Below the pieces are notes generated by a model. It made no database searches, was not told where the DNA came from, and worked only from the letters and a program-made list of their open reading frames with translations. DNA of 39,995 bases from a virus: positions 1 to 39,995 of IMG/VR virus record IMGVR_UViG_3300025073_000101. One strand, 5' to 3'. Position numbers and translations under genes: made by a program. Below, one piece after another: positions 14,195 through 22,993 of the stretch (the stretch's first letter is position 1; each line of letters starts with the position of its first letter).

Positions 14195-15813
14195 GCGAAG
14201 AAAATGCAAAAATTGATGACAATAGATTTAGAACACTCCTAGGGGTAACAGACGACGCAAACGCTGAAATACGCCGTCTTTTAGTTGACCCGACAACTGG
14301 TAGGCTTAAAGTATCGGCTGTTGTTACGGTTGGTGATTTAGATGATATTGGAGATGTTGTGATAACTACTCCTGCCGATAATGAAGTTTTGTCATACGAT
14401 ACCGCAAGTGGAAATTGGATAAATCAAACAGCTTCCGAAGCAGGACTTCAAGCAGTTTTAGCGGAAGGTGCTTTTGTTGACGGGGATAAAAGTAAACTTG
14501 ACGGAATAGAAGCAGGTGCGGAAGTAAATAATATTTCAGATGTAAATGCAACTGACTTAACAGACGGAGGAGCTACAACGCTCCACAAGCACGACCACGG
14601 AGCGTTAGACGGGCTATCAGACGACGACCATCCTCAATACATCAAAGACAGTGAATTTACTCAAGATAGTGGAGTATTAGTCGGAACAGGAGCTGGAACA
14701 TTTCAAGAGGAAACAGGAGCGACACTAAGGACATCACTAGGATTAGCAATAGGAACAGACGTTCAGGCTTATGACGCTGAATTGGCGGCATTAGCAGGAC
14801 TTACTTCCGCAGCCAACAAAGTTCCATATTTCACAGGTTCAGAAACAGCAAGTCTTTTGGATTTCAAAGACGAAGACACTATGGCTTCTGACAGTGCGAC
14901 TGCGGTAGCTTCACAGCAATCTATTAAGGCTTATGTGGATTCTTTAACTAGATATGCCAATCTCAACCTCGCTGAAGGTCAAATGATTAACGGTCGCATA
15001 CTTCCATCCGTCGATTCTGGAAACCTCACAGTCGCTCTGAAAACTCTAGCAGGAGATGACCCATCAGCAACTGACCCTGTTTATGTGATGATAGGGGGAG
15101 TAGTGAGAAGTATAACTTCAGCTCTTTCTGTCACAAAAAACGCCGCAACAAATTGGTGCAAAGCTGGAAGTGCTGAACTGGCTACCAAAGAAATAGATTA
15201 TTTCGTTTACCTTGGCTACAACGCCACTGACGGAGTGGTTATCGGATTTTCTCGTATTCCTTTTGCGAATCAATATGGCGAGTTTTCTGCAACGACAACC
15301 GATGAAAAATACGCTGGTATTTCCACAATTACAAACGCCGCCGCTGAAGACAGTTATGTCAATATCGGTCGTTTCGCCGCTACTCTTTCCGCTGGTGCTG
15401 GATATACTTGGACAGTTCCAACTTTCACAGCTACTAATCTTATTCAAAGACCAATTTATGAGACGGATTGGAAAGATTGGTTGCCTGTAAATTCAGCGTC
15501 TGGTTCTATGACTTGGACATCTGTAAGCGTAATAATAGCTAAGTATAAATTAGTTGGTAACGCTTTACATATTATTTTAGCAGAAGAAGGAACCACTGGT
15601 GGTACTGCCTCAACTGACTTGATTTCTACTCTTCCTTTTTCAGTAGCTCAAATTTCAGTAGCTGTATCTGGAAGAGTAAGAGATTCAATATACTATGGAG
15701 GATACGGGTTAATTTCTCCAGTAGGTTCTGTTATTTTTAGAAGATATGATACTGCAAATTTTGGCTTGGGCGCTTCTAGGGGTGGTGGAATGACATTTAC
15801 TGTAAACATTTAA
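14191..15813 (+). CDS. Tail fibre protein
   Basis: The 540-residue product has an N-terminal unit shared with the upstream gene (residues 4-40), then the fibre signature 'HKHDHGALDGLSDDDHPQY' at about residues 130-150. Such His-Asp motifs bind metal ions in trimeric fibres. Gly/Ser/Thr-rich shaft repeats follow ('GIEAGAEVNNISDVNATDL', 'AYDAELAALAGLTS', and a 'TMASDSATAVASQQSIKAYVDS' block common in phage fibres). The C-terminal 100 residues, beginning near 'DWKDWLPV', form a beta-rich head that probably binds the host receptor. It starts by ATGA coupling. Confidence 0.8.
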   Translation: MSEENAKIDDNRFRTLLGVTDDANAEIRRLLVDPTTGRLKVSAVVTVGDLDDIGDVVITTPADNEVLSYDTASGNWINQTASEAGLQAVLAEGAFVDGDKSKLDGIEAGAEVNNISDVNATDLTDGGATTLHKHDHGALDGLSDDDHPQYIKDSEFTQDSGVLVGTGAGTFQEETGATLRTSLGLAIGTDVQAYDAELAALAGLTSAANKVPYFTGSETASLLDFKDEDTMASDSATAVASQQSIKAYVDSLTRYANLNLAEGQMINGRILPSVDSGNLTVALKTLAGDDPSATDPVYVMIGGVVRSITSALSVTKNAATNWCKAGSAELATKEIDYFVYLGYNATDGVVIGFSRIPFANQYGEFSATTTDEKYAGISTITNAAAEDSYVNIGRFAATLSAGAGYTWTVPTFTATNLIQRPIYETDWKDWLPVNSASGSMTWTSVSVIIAKYKLVGNALHIILAEEGTTGGTASTDLISTLPFSVAQISVAVSGRVRDSIYYGGYGLISPVGSVIFRRYDTANFGLGASRGGGMTFTVNI

Positions 15814-15880
15814 TATACAAGAAATAATAACTCTCTTAAAAAGATTCTGGAAGTTAATGGAAATATAATAACAAAAACCT

Positions 15881-16801
15881 ATGCTAAGTTATACACAAAG
15901 AAGAAATTTATTCGGAGACCTATGCGGAGACTCATCTTCCGATGTTTTGACATTGGGGGATACTCTGATGAATGAAGCTGACAGAATGATTGTCAATGAC
16001 AAAAGATTCAATTTCCGAGAAGCAAGTAAAACGCTTTCAACAGTGGCAAGTCAACAGGCATACAAACTCCCATACAACTTTGATACGATGATGACATTGA
16101 CCGTAACGATTGACACTACTCAATACACGCCACAAGAGATAACAAGTCGTCATCAATGGAATATACTCAATCAATCAACAGATGTAGAGTCTGATATTCC
16201 AAGCCATTATTTTATTGATTATGTGAACAGAAAAGTAGAGATTTACCCGATCCCTTCCAGTGCCAATATAAACGCCATAGAGCTTATTTATAATCGAAAC
16301 TACAAAGATTTGACTGTTGCAGACTACACTACTGGAACGATAGTAACAGCCACAAACGGAGACGAAACGATTGTCGGAAGTAGCACTGTATGGACTGCTA
16401 AAATGGCTGACAGGTGGATAAGACTCACTGACTCAAATACAGCCAACACAGGAGATGGATATTGGTATGAGATAGACTCAATCACAGACGCTACCAACCT
16501 TGAATTAAAAGACACTTATCAGGGAATAAGCATTGTGGCTGGTTCGGGAGATTACACATTGGCTCAAGTTTCTTTAATTCCAGAATCTTATCAAATGCTA
16601 CCGATTTATTATTCTTTGAATATCTTTTTTACCAGTGTTCAACCAGAAGCCAGCCGAGCGGACAGATACAGCGTTTTGTATGAAAGAGGAATGGAAAAAT
16701 TAAGAGAGGATAATTTAAGCAAATCAACCAATCCCGTCGTTTCAGATATTGACGGATTTGATATGGAAAATCCTAATTTATATCCTAATAACGTATCATA
16801 G
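15881..16801 (+). CDS. Head-tail adaptor-like protein
   Basis: The 306-residue product begins with a helical segment 'LGDTLMNEADRMIVNDKRFNFRE'. A beta-rich part follows with 'QQAYKLPYNFDTMMTLTV', 'ITSRHQWNILNQ' and 'PSHYFIDYVNRKVEIYPIP'. This layout (helices, 'lP.d...v..v', '....Y.i....i.iyP.P') is that of adaptor proteins of SU10/P22-type podoviruses, which bind the portal and carry the tail nozzle. The next gene encodes a nozzle-like protein, which fits. No Shine-Dalgarno; the leader is 'AAAACCTATG'. Moderately sure. Confidence 0.6.
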   Translation: MLSYTQRRNLFGDLCGDSSSDVLTLGDTLMNEADRMIVNDKRFNFREASKTLSTVASQQAYKLPYNFDTMMTLTVTIDTTQYTPQEITSRHQWNILNQSTDVESDIPSHYFIDYVNRKVEIYPIPSSANINAIELIYNRNYKDLTVADYTTGTIVTATNGDETIVGSSTVWTAKMADRWIRLTDSNTANTGDGYWYEIDSITDATNLELKDTYQGISIVAGSGDYTLAQVSLIPESYQMLPIYYSLNIFFTSVQPEASRADRYSVLYERGMEKLREDNLSKSTNPVVSDIDGFDMENPNLYPNNVS

Positions 16802-18355
16802 ATGAAAAAAACAATCACAATAGAATCAATATTGGGAGGTTTTACCCAAACACAATACTTCGGTTCATCAGACGGATATAATTCTGCTATTGGAGTTGAC
16901 CCAGATTATCCTATTGGTTCAGATGTTAAAACCTCTGGAATGCTTGTTCCGACAAGATATGAGAAGTTTAGCGGAGCTAATATCACTGGAAATCCCAAAT
17001 GGATAATCACAAACCCAGAAGATGAAAAAGTCTATGTCTATGATGACGCTGGACAAGTTGCCAGTTATAGTAGTGCACTAGGAAGTGAAACAGATATAAC
17101 ATCTCCAACAAGCGGAGCTGGTAATGGTGCGGCTTTTTACAACAACTACATATATCTAGCAACTCCGACTAACGTGGCAAGATACGGACCGATGGACGGA
17201 ACGCCAGCAATAGCTCAAAATGTGTGGACGGCGGCGACATTAGGAAGCCAAACAGCACTAGGAAATCCAACTTATCCATCAATAAGGGGTGTAACATTGC
17301 CTAATCACGTAATGCATATGCACGGAGATAACGCTCTGTATTTTTCCGATGTAGTAAATAATCAAGGAGTTTTGCACAAAATAAAGACAACAAAGACAAC
17401 TGTAAATGGTGATACGAATGATGGAAGTCTTTATAACGCCTTAGATTTGCCTAGTGGATTTTATCCTACTTGCATTGAAAGTTATTCTACTGATTTGGTT
17501 ATAGGAGCAATCCAGACACTAGATAGCACATTAAATCAAGGACGTGCGGCTTTATTCTTTTGGGATGCTGTAAATACCAATACATTTTATAGAGGCCCTG
17601 TATATCTTCCAGACCCTCTCGTAACGGCTTTATTAAACGTAAACGGAACAATTTATATATTTTCAGGAAACGCTCAAAACGGGGTAAGAGTTTCAAGATA
17701 TATCGGAGGCGAAAGCGTGAGTGAAGTGGCTTATTTTGAAGAAGGAAACCCGCCTTTGGCTGGAGCAGTAGACGCTTTGGGAAATAGGGTGAATTTCGGA
17801 GCATATACAACTTATCCGGAGAATTCTGCCAGCGTGTTCGCATTAGGCTCAAAACGGCGTGATTTGCCATTTGGATTGCATAATGTAGTCAAGACTACCT
17901 CAAGCGGTGCAAATCAGTTTGTGACGGCTCTCAAGTACGTTCAGCAGTCTTCCAGCGTGAAGCCTAAACTTGTGGCTGGATGGAGAGATGACAGTGCCAA
18001 AGGATTGGATAAGGAAAGCTCAACAGCTACTTATTCATCAGTTTGGAGAAGCAAGATGTTTAATGTTGGAAATAAGTTTCAAATAAGCAAGCTCATAATC
18101 CCACTAGGAGCAACACTGGCAACTAATATGAGCGTAATTCCAAAGATTTATATTGATGACGGAAGCACGATAAAAACACTAGACACGATAAACAGTACCA
18201 ATTTTTCAGGTAGAAAAGCGGTTTATAAAAGACCAAATTTAAGCGATGCAATAGGAGAAAACAATTTTTTTATAGAATTAAACTGGGAGGGAACGGTAGA
18301 ATTGCCTGTTTTACTCCCGATAGTAATTGAATTAGACGTAAACAAAGACCGATGA
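16802..18355 (+). CDS. Putative tail nozzle protein, beta-propeller-like
   Basis: The 517-residue product starts one base after the adaptor stop. It is beta-rich with repeated short blade-like blocks: 'NPKWIITNPEDEKVYVYDDAG', 'GAAFYNNYIYLATPTNVARYG', 'DNALYFSDVVNN' and 'NGTIYIFSGNAQNGVRVSRY'. That pattern fits the beta-propeller tail nozzles of P22 (gp10) and SU10-like phages, which close the short tail and pass DNA. The start 'ITIESILGGFTQTQYFGSSDG' is also of the kind seen in such proteins in uncultured phages. No catalytic motif is seen. Position directly after the adaptor supports the call; fold prediction is needed to be certain. Confidence 0.5.
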   Translation: MKKTITIESILGGFTQTQYFGSSDGYNSAIGVDPDYPIGSDVKTSGMLVPTRYEKFSGANITGNPKWIITNPEDEKVYVYDDAGQVASYSSALGSETDITSPTSGAGNGAAFYNNYIYLATPTNVARYGPMDGTPAIAQNVWTAATLGSQTALGNPTYPSIRGVTLPNHVMHMHGDNALYFSDVVNNQGVLHKIKTTKTTVNGDTNDGSLYNALDLPSGFYPTCIESYSTDLVIGAIQTLDSTLNQGRAALFFWDAVNTNTFYRGPVYLPDPLVTALLNVNGTIYIFSGNAQNGVRVSRYIGGESVSEVAYFEEGNPPLAGAVDALGNRVNFGAYTTYPENSASVFALGSKRRDLPFGLHNVVKTTSSGANQFVTALKYVQQSSSVKPKLVAGWRDDSAKGLDKESSTATYSSVWRSKMFNVGNKFQISKLIIPLGATLATNMSVIPKIYIDDGSTIKTLDTINSTNFSGRKAVYKRPNLSDAIGENNFFIELNWEGTVELPVLLPIVIELDVNKDR

Positions 18356-19887
18356 GCGAATTTAAACAAAAAAGTTATGGAATAGGTGGAGGTTTTCAAC
18401 CTGTAGACGAGGCTAAAGTCAGGGCTATTGTTGATGAAATGCTTTTGTTTAGGTCTGCTCCGATAAGATTGAAAACTGAAACAAGCTATATCGAGGGAAG
18501 CTCTGGAAGCACTTGGAAGATTGAAGGAGATGGAATAACTTTGTCAGATTTGAAAGCTGGTTCTCAACCATCAATTCTTGGCTGGCAGAACACGATGACA
18601 TTTTCGGCTACTGATTATAACACAGTTAGCTGGACAAGCGGAATAATCAGTTTATCTGACGGGACAACATTTTCAATAGACGCAGGAAATACTGGAAATA
18701 TGAGTGCAATAACTTATATTTATTTGGATACTGGAACATCTGAAACGGCATTACAAACATCAACAACAGCTAGTGACGCAGTTGGAACAAATAAGATACT
18801 TGTTGGAGTGGCTCAAAACAATACTGATACGGCATCAGACGCTACATTTCAAGTGTTTGGAGGAACAGGAGGAGTTTTATTGACAACTGAAAATTTAGCA
18901 GCTAATACTGTAACTGCTAATGAAATCGCTGCTAATACTATAACTTCCAATGAGATAACAACAGGAGAATTGATTACATTATCTGCTCAAATTAAGAATG
19001 CAATAATTACGAGTGCAAAAATAGTAAGTTTGAACGCTGATAAAATAAATGTAGGAACTCTTACGGGATTTACAATTCAGACTGCAACTACTGGTTATAG
19101 GTCTATAATGACTTCAGCCAACGGTTTTCAATGTTATAATGGAGCAACATATCAAAGCTCTATGTATGCAGATTCATCTTCTGCGATGGTTCTACATTCT
19201 ATTGGAAATATTTATTTAAGAAAAGGAAGTGACCAAATGGCTCATTTTACTGGAAATTCTGTTGATTTTCCTACTTCTTATTACCAAACTTGGGCAGGAC
19301 AAGGAAGAATACAAGGAAACTCGGGATATTTAAAAATAGAAGGGACAACTGGTGGTGTATGGGATTTGAGAGTAGAAGGAAATGTTTATCCCGATTCTGA
19401 TAATGCTCATACTTGCGGAGCTTCAGATAAAAGATGGAGTGGAGGTTGGTTTGAAGATATAAGTGTTGACGATTTAACAGTTAATACCGGTTGTACTGGG
19501 TGTGAATATAATGAAATGAATTTAATGAATGAAAGGCAGAAAAATAAATATTTAAAAGGAAAAAAGAAAGAAAAAACGATAAATCCAACAGGATTTGAAC
19601 AGGGAGATGTTTTGGTTTGGAAATTTGGCGGACTAAGAAAATGCAAAAAAGATATGTGTGAATGCGTTGTTGCAGTAGCAAATAAAAATGGGTTGCCTAC
19701 AGTTTTAGGAGCAGAACCAATAAAAGTTATTGGAAAAGTATCACAAGGAGATTTTTTAGTTACATCTGAAATAGAAGGATATGCTAAAGCAGAAAAAAAC
19801 CCCCGCATCGGGACAGTAATTGCGAAGGCTTTACAGGCTAACAAACAAGGTAAAGGATTAGTTAAAGCTATGATAAAGAATTTTTAA
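18352..19887 (+). CDS. Tail fibre or spike with C-terminal autoproteolysis-like domain
   Basis: The 511-residue product starts with a short coil ('GGGFQPVDEAKVRAIVDEML') and continues as a Ser/Thr/Gly beta fibre, including 'AANTVTANEIAANTITSNEI', a repeated fibre-shaft motif. Near residue 345, 'RVEGNVYPDSDNAHTCG' and 'RWSGGWFEDISVDDL' look like the chaperone-adjacent region of intramolecular-chaperone fibres. The last 110 residues contain 'FEQGDVLVW', then 'GKVSQGDFLVTSEIEGYA' and 'IGTVIAKALQANKQG', resembling a Peptidase_G2-like C-terminal chaperone domain. A Cys cluster (CTGC, CKKDMCEC) is unusual in a fibre and may bind metal. It is coupled to the nozzle gene by ATGA. Confidence 0.65.
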   Translation: MSEFKQKSYGIGGGFQPVDEAKVRAIVDEMLLFRSAPIRLKTETSYIEGSSGSTWKIEGDGITLSDLKAGSQPSILGWQNTMTFSATDYNTVSWTSGIISLSDGTTFSIDAGNTGNMSAITYIYLDTGTSETALQTSTTASDAVGTNKILVGVAQNNTDTASDATFQVFGGTGGVLLTTENLAANTVTANEIAANTITSNEITTGELITLSAQIKNAIITSAKIVSLNADKINVGTLTGFTIQTATTGYRSIMTSANGFQCYNGATYQSSMYADSSSAMVLHSIGNIYLRKGSDQMAHFTGNSVDFPTSYYQTWAGQGRIQGNSGYLKIEGTTGGVWDLRVEGNVYPDSDNAHTCGASDKRWSGGWFEDISVDDLTVNTGCTGCEYNEMNLMNERQKNKYLKGKKKEKTINPTGFEQGDVLVWKFGGLRKCKKDMCECVVAVANKNGLPTVLGAEPIKVIGKVSQGDFLVTSEIEGYAKAEKNPRIGTVIAKALQANKQGKGLVKAMIKNF

Positions 19888-20189
19888 TGACAAGTATAAT
19901 CAACAACGTTAATTTCAATAGGAGCAGTATCATTACAATTACCAATATTCCACCATTCAGATTTATATTTTTTACCATTATTTTCCCACTCAACATAGCA
20001 AGATTTATCCTCTCCGATTTCATTTTTACCGTTCCAAGTAGATTGACCGTCCTTATATGCAATAACTCTGTCAAAATGTCCGCATAAATCAGCCTGAATG
20101 AATTTATATTCCAACCAGTTGTGGAAACAGTAGAAAAATGAAAATATAAATACTGTAAAAGATAATATTATGTAGATTGATGATTTCAT
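19884..20189 (-). CDS. Minus-strand membrane protein (moron)
   Basis: This is the only convincing minus-strand gene. The 101-residue product begins with a signal-anchor helix at about residues 5-24 ('YIILSFTVFIFSFFYC'). An outside-facing domain follows with four cysteines ('ADLCGHF', 'SCYVEW', 'GNCND', 'YTCH') that could make disulfides, and many Trp and Asn. It has its own sigma70-like promoter at 20218-20246 and ends 4 bases into the convergent fibre gene. A lone reversed gene with its own promoter inside late genes is the mark of a moron. Such genes often encode superinfection exclusion or host-surface change. The exact role is unknown. Confidence 0.7.
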   Translation of the reverse strand: MKSSIYIILSFTVFIFSFFYCFHNWLEYKFIQADLCGHFDRVIAYKDGQSTWNGKNEIGEDKSCYVEWENNGKKYKSEWWNIGNCNDTAPIEINVVDYTCH

Positions 20190-20217
20190 AAATTTTAAAT
20201 TAAATAATTACAACCAA

Positions 20218-20246
20218 AGTATAATCTAATAAATTAAGTTTGTCAA
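20218..20246 (-). promoter_or_regulatory. Promoter of the minus-strand moron
   Basis: Read on the minus strand: TTGACA (20246-20241), 17-bp spacer, TATACT (20223-20218), then a leader of 28 bases to the ATG at 20189. The match to sigma70 consensus is strong. Its -35 end is only 5 bases from the ATG of the + strand gene at 20251. Confidence 0.75.
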
Positions 20247-20250
20247 GTAT

Positions 20251-21003
20251 ATGGCTAATGAAATAAAAAACCTAAAAACTAACATCGGAGGATTAGAACA
20301 AAGATTTCTTGGAACGCTGAGACCGACAGCAGAAGAAACAGGAGCGGAACAACAGCTTTCCAACCTTATGACATCCCAAGAATTGGGACTACGAAAGGCA
20401 GCCGACCAGCCTATTGCCCAACCGTTCGTAACAGGTCAACAGGCGGCGATAACGGAACGCACAGCAATCCAAACAAGACCATTGCAAGAAAGACTGGCAT
20501 TGCTACAAAAACAGCGTCAAACTTCGGCTGATGTTTTGCGTACCCAATTGGGATTTGAAAAGGAAAAACTTGCAAGTGCCGAAGATGAAAGACTAAGAAA
20601 AGAATCTTTGGAAAGAGAAGACGAGCTTAGAGAAGAAGCGAAAAAAGACGCTTTCGACCAGCTATTCTTCCAGACTTTCGGAAAAACAAGAGGAAAACTA
20701 AGTAGAAATGAGGCAGAAAAGAAACTATCTAAGGCATACGAAAGCGAAAAAGAATATGAAAATGAATTGAAACAGTTGGAATTGGCGAGTAAGAGGAAGT
20801 CTTTGAGTGGGGGAGGAACGAGTGAAGGAGGAATACAAATAGACAGAAGTAATAAAGGTGTAGAAAGTTTAATTGAGGAAGCTGTAAATACAGGTGATGA
20901 CTGGGGAACAATAGCAGCGACTTTGAATGCGGCTGGAATAAATGTAGGTTCAGGGTCTCACGCTGATAAAACATTAAGAAAAATATTTTTAGGAGAAGAA
21001 TAA
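20251..21003 (+). CDS. Putative internal virion (ejection) protein 1
   Basis: The 250-residue product is helical and rich in Gln, Glu, Lys and Arg: 'GAEQQLSNLMTSQELGLRKA', 'FVTGQQAAITERTAIQTR', 'LEREDELREEAKKDAFDQL'. A Gly/Ser-rich linker (SGGGTSEGG) leads to a C-terminal domain 'DDWGTIAATLNAAGINVG'. No membrane helix is seen. It starts a run of three abutting genes of rising size in the place where short-tailed phages keep ejection proteins, and is immediately followed by the next ORF. Internal virion protein is inferred from context. Confidence 0.5.
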   Translation: MANEIKNLKTNIGGLEQRFLGTLRPTAEETGAEQQLSNLMTSQELGLRKAADQPIAQPFVTGQQAAITERTAIQTRPLQERLALLQKQRQTSADVLRTQLGFEKEKLASAEDERLRKESLEREDELREEAKKDAFDQLFFQTFGKTRGKLSRNEAEKKLSKAYESEKEYENELKQLELASKRKSLSGGGTSEGGIQIDRSNKGVESLIEEAVNTGDDWGTIAATLNAAGINVGSGSHADKTLRKIFLGEE

Positions 21004-22992
21004 ATGGCAACATCATATTCACAGCTTAAACAGGCTTTGTCTGGAGGACAAGGATTGCAAACTGGAACAACTCGTTCCGGCAAGATTTCAAGTTATTCGC
21101 AACTGCGACAGGCAATCGGTGAAGATGTTTTATCTCAATCAAGAAAACAACTTGAAGAAGCAAACAAAAGACAACAAAAAATAGACAACTTTAATCGAGT
21201 AAAATCAGAAGCAGAGAGATACGCCCAAGAAGCTGAAAAAGCACAAACATTTAGATCCAAAGCTGGAGAATTTGTTTTTGGTGGTGGATTGAAACAAATG
21301 TTAACAGGTGGAACTACTGAAACAATAAGCGATGTTTCATTTCAACCAAAAATAGATAGGCAAATTCAAAATACAATCAATGACCAAAGCAAGGCAATTA
21401 TTGAACTATCTAAGCGAAATAAATCAGAAACCAATCCTGAAATAAAAAAAAGAAGAGAACAAACTATTGCTAATCTTTTGGAAGAACAGAAAAAAACAAC
21501 AGAACAAGTTGGAGGAAAAATAAAAGATAAAACCACACTACAACTTATTGGTCAGTCATTGGCAACAGCTACCGAATTAACTCCAACATTAGGTTTTAAA
21601 TCACTTGGAACAGCAACAATTAAAACATTATTGCGAGGAGCTGGAAAAGAAGGCGTTAAAGAATTGGCAAAAGGTGGAGGAAAACAACTTATCAAAGACG
21701 CTATTGCAGAGGGTGCTTTATTTACTGGAATTGCTGGTGCTGGAGAAAAAGCAAGAGAAGAAGGTGCGACAGCTGGAGATATTGCAAAGACTGGAGCAAT
21801 AAGTGCTTTAGGAGGAGGATTATTGGCTGGAGGATTGGGAATAGCAGGAGCAGGGCTAGGCAAATTATCAGGCAAACTTGCAAGCAGAACATTATTTAAA
21901 AATACAGTAAAAAATATTGAAAAAGAAGTTGGTAAGTTAGATATTGATGAAATTGCTGATATTCAAAGACAAATAGACGAAGGTGTTAGTGAAAAAGATA
22001 TATTAAAAGATATTAAGGAAGCTAAAGAAATTCCAACAGAAGCTCCAAAACCGAAAGAGGTTAAAAAAGAGATACCAAAGAAACCAGAAGCACCAAAGGA
22101 GGAAGTAAAGACAAAAGACACTCTTACACAAGGAGAGGGAAAATATAAATCTGCTACAAAAAAAGGAATTGTAGAAGTAGAAGGAACTCCAGTAAAAATA
22201 CACGATGACATCGATACATTTATCCATAAAGATGAAAATGGTAATTGGGTAGTGTCAGAAAAAACAACTGGAAAATCGTTAAACGAAGGTGGTGGATTTC
22301 CTACACAAAAACACGCAATAGATGACGCGAAAGAAGCGGTAGATTTTTATGGAGTTGATAAAATGAAAAAAATAATCGATTCTAAAAAACAATTACCCAA
22401 GACAGAAATAAAAAAGGTCAATAAGCCAGAAGTTAAGTCTGAGGTTAAGAAAAAATCAGAATTTGCAAAAAGATTAAACGAAGATTTGCCAGATGAATTT
22501 AAAATAAATGAAGATTACGATGTTAAAAGAATAAAAGGGGAAGTTGATGAAGCAGCTAATTTAATTGAAAAAGATTTAAAAAAAGCAATAAAAATAGCTT
22601 CTGGAACTGAAAAAGCTGATGGAAATACCCAAACAGCAGTTTCCATTATGCTTGCTGAAAAAGCTAAAAGAGAAGGAGATTGGGAGACAGTAGCACAATT
22701 ATATAATTCTCGCAGAATATCAAATACAAGGAGAGGTCAAGAAATAGCAATGGAAAAAGCAAGTGTAAAACTGAATCCTGAGGAAGAATATATGAAACAA
22801 GTAGTTGACGCAAGATTAAAAGGAACAAAAATAGGTTCACAAGAAATATCCGATGCTCTTAATAGAAAACCGAAATCAGAAAGAGTTATGGAAAAAGTAA
22901 AAAAACAAACTAAGGAATTGAAAGAAAGCCTAAATCAATCAGTTAAATTTGAACGAGCCAATAAAGTATTTAATGATTTAATTTGCAAATAA
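21004..22992 (+). CDS. Putative internal virion (ejection) protein 2
   Basis: The 662-residue product starts directly at the end of the preceding gene. Near the N-terminus a motif is repeated: 'SYSQLKQALSGGQGL' at about 4 and 'SYSQLRQAIGEDVL' at about 29. Then comes a charged helical part and a Gly/Ala-rich hydrophobic zone at about 260-300 ('AISALGGGLLAGGLGIAGAG') that could insert in a membrane during DNA ejection. Later there is a Pro/Lys/Glu-rich linker and a small domain with 'IHKDENGNWVVSEKTTGK'. This last resembles the small inserted domains of large polyvalent phage proteins. The role in carrying DNA across the host envelope is inferred. Confidence 0.5.
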   Translation: MATSYSQLKQALSGGQGLQTGTTRSGKISSYSQLRQAIGEDVLSQSRKQLEEANKRQQKIDNFNRVKSEAERYAQEAEKAQTFRSKAGEFVFGGGLKQMLTGGTTETISDVSFQPKIDRQIQNTINDQSKAIIELSKRNKSETNPEIKKRREQTIANLLEEQKKTTEQVGGKIKDKTTLQLIGQSLATATELTPTLGFKSLGTATIKTLLRGAGKEGVKELAKGGGKQLIKDAIAEGALFTGIAGAGEKAREEGATAGDIAKTGAISALGGGLLAGGLGIAGAGLGKLSGKLASRTLFKNTVKNIEKEVGKLDIDEIADIQRQIDEGVSEKDILKDIKEAKEIPTEAPKPKEVKKEIPKKPEAPKEEVKTKDTLTQGEGKYKSATKKGIVEVEGTPVKIHDDIDTFIHKDENGNWVVSEKTTGKSLNEGGGFPTQKHAIDDAKEAVDFYGVDKMKKIIDSKKQLPKTEIKKVNKPEVKSEVKKKSEFAKRLNEDLPDEFKINEDYDVKRIKGEVDEAANLIEKDLKKAIKIASGTEKADGNTQTAVSIMLAEKAKREGDWETVAQLYNSRRISNTRRGQEIAMEKASVKLNPEEEYMKQVVDARLKGTKIGSQEISDALNRKPKSERVMEKVKKQTKELKESLNQSVKFERANKVFNDLICK

Positions 22993-22993
22993 T

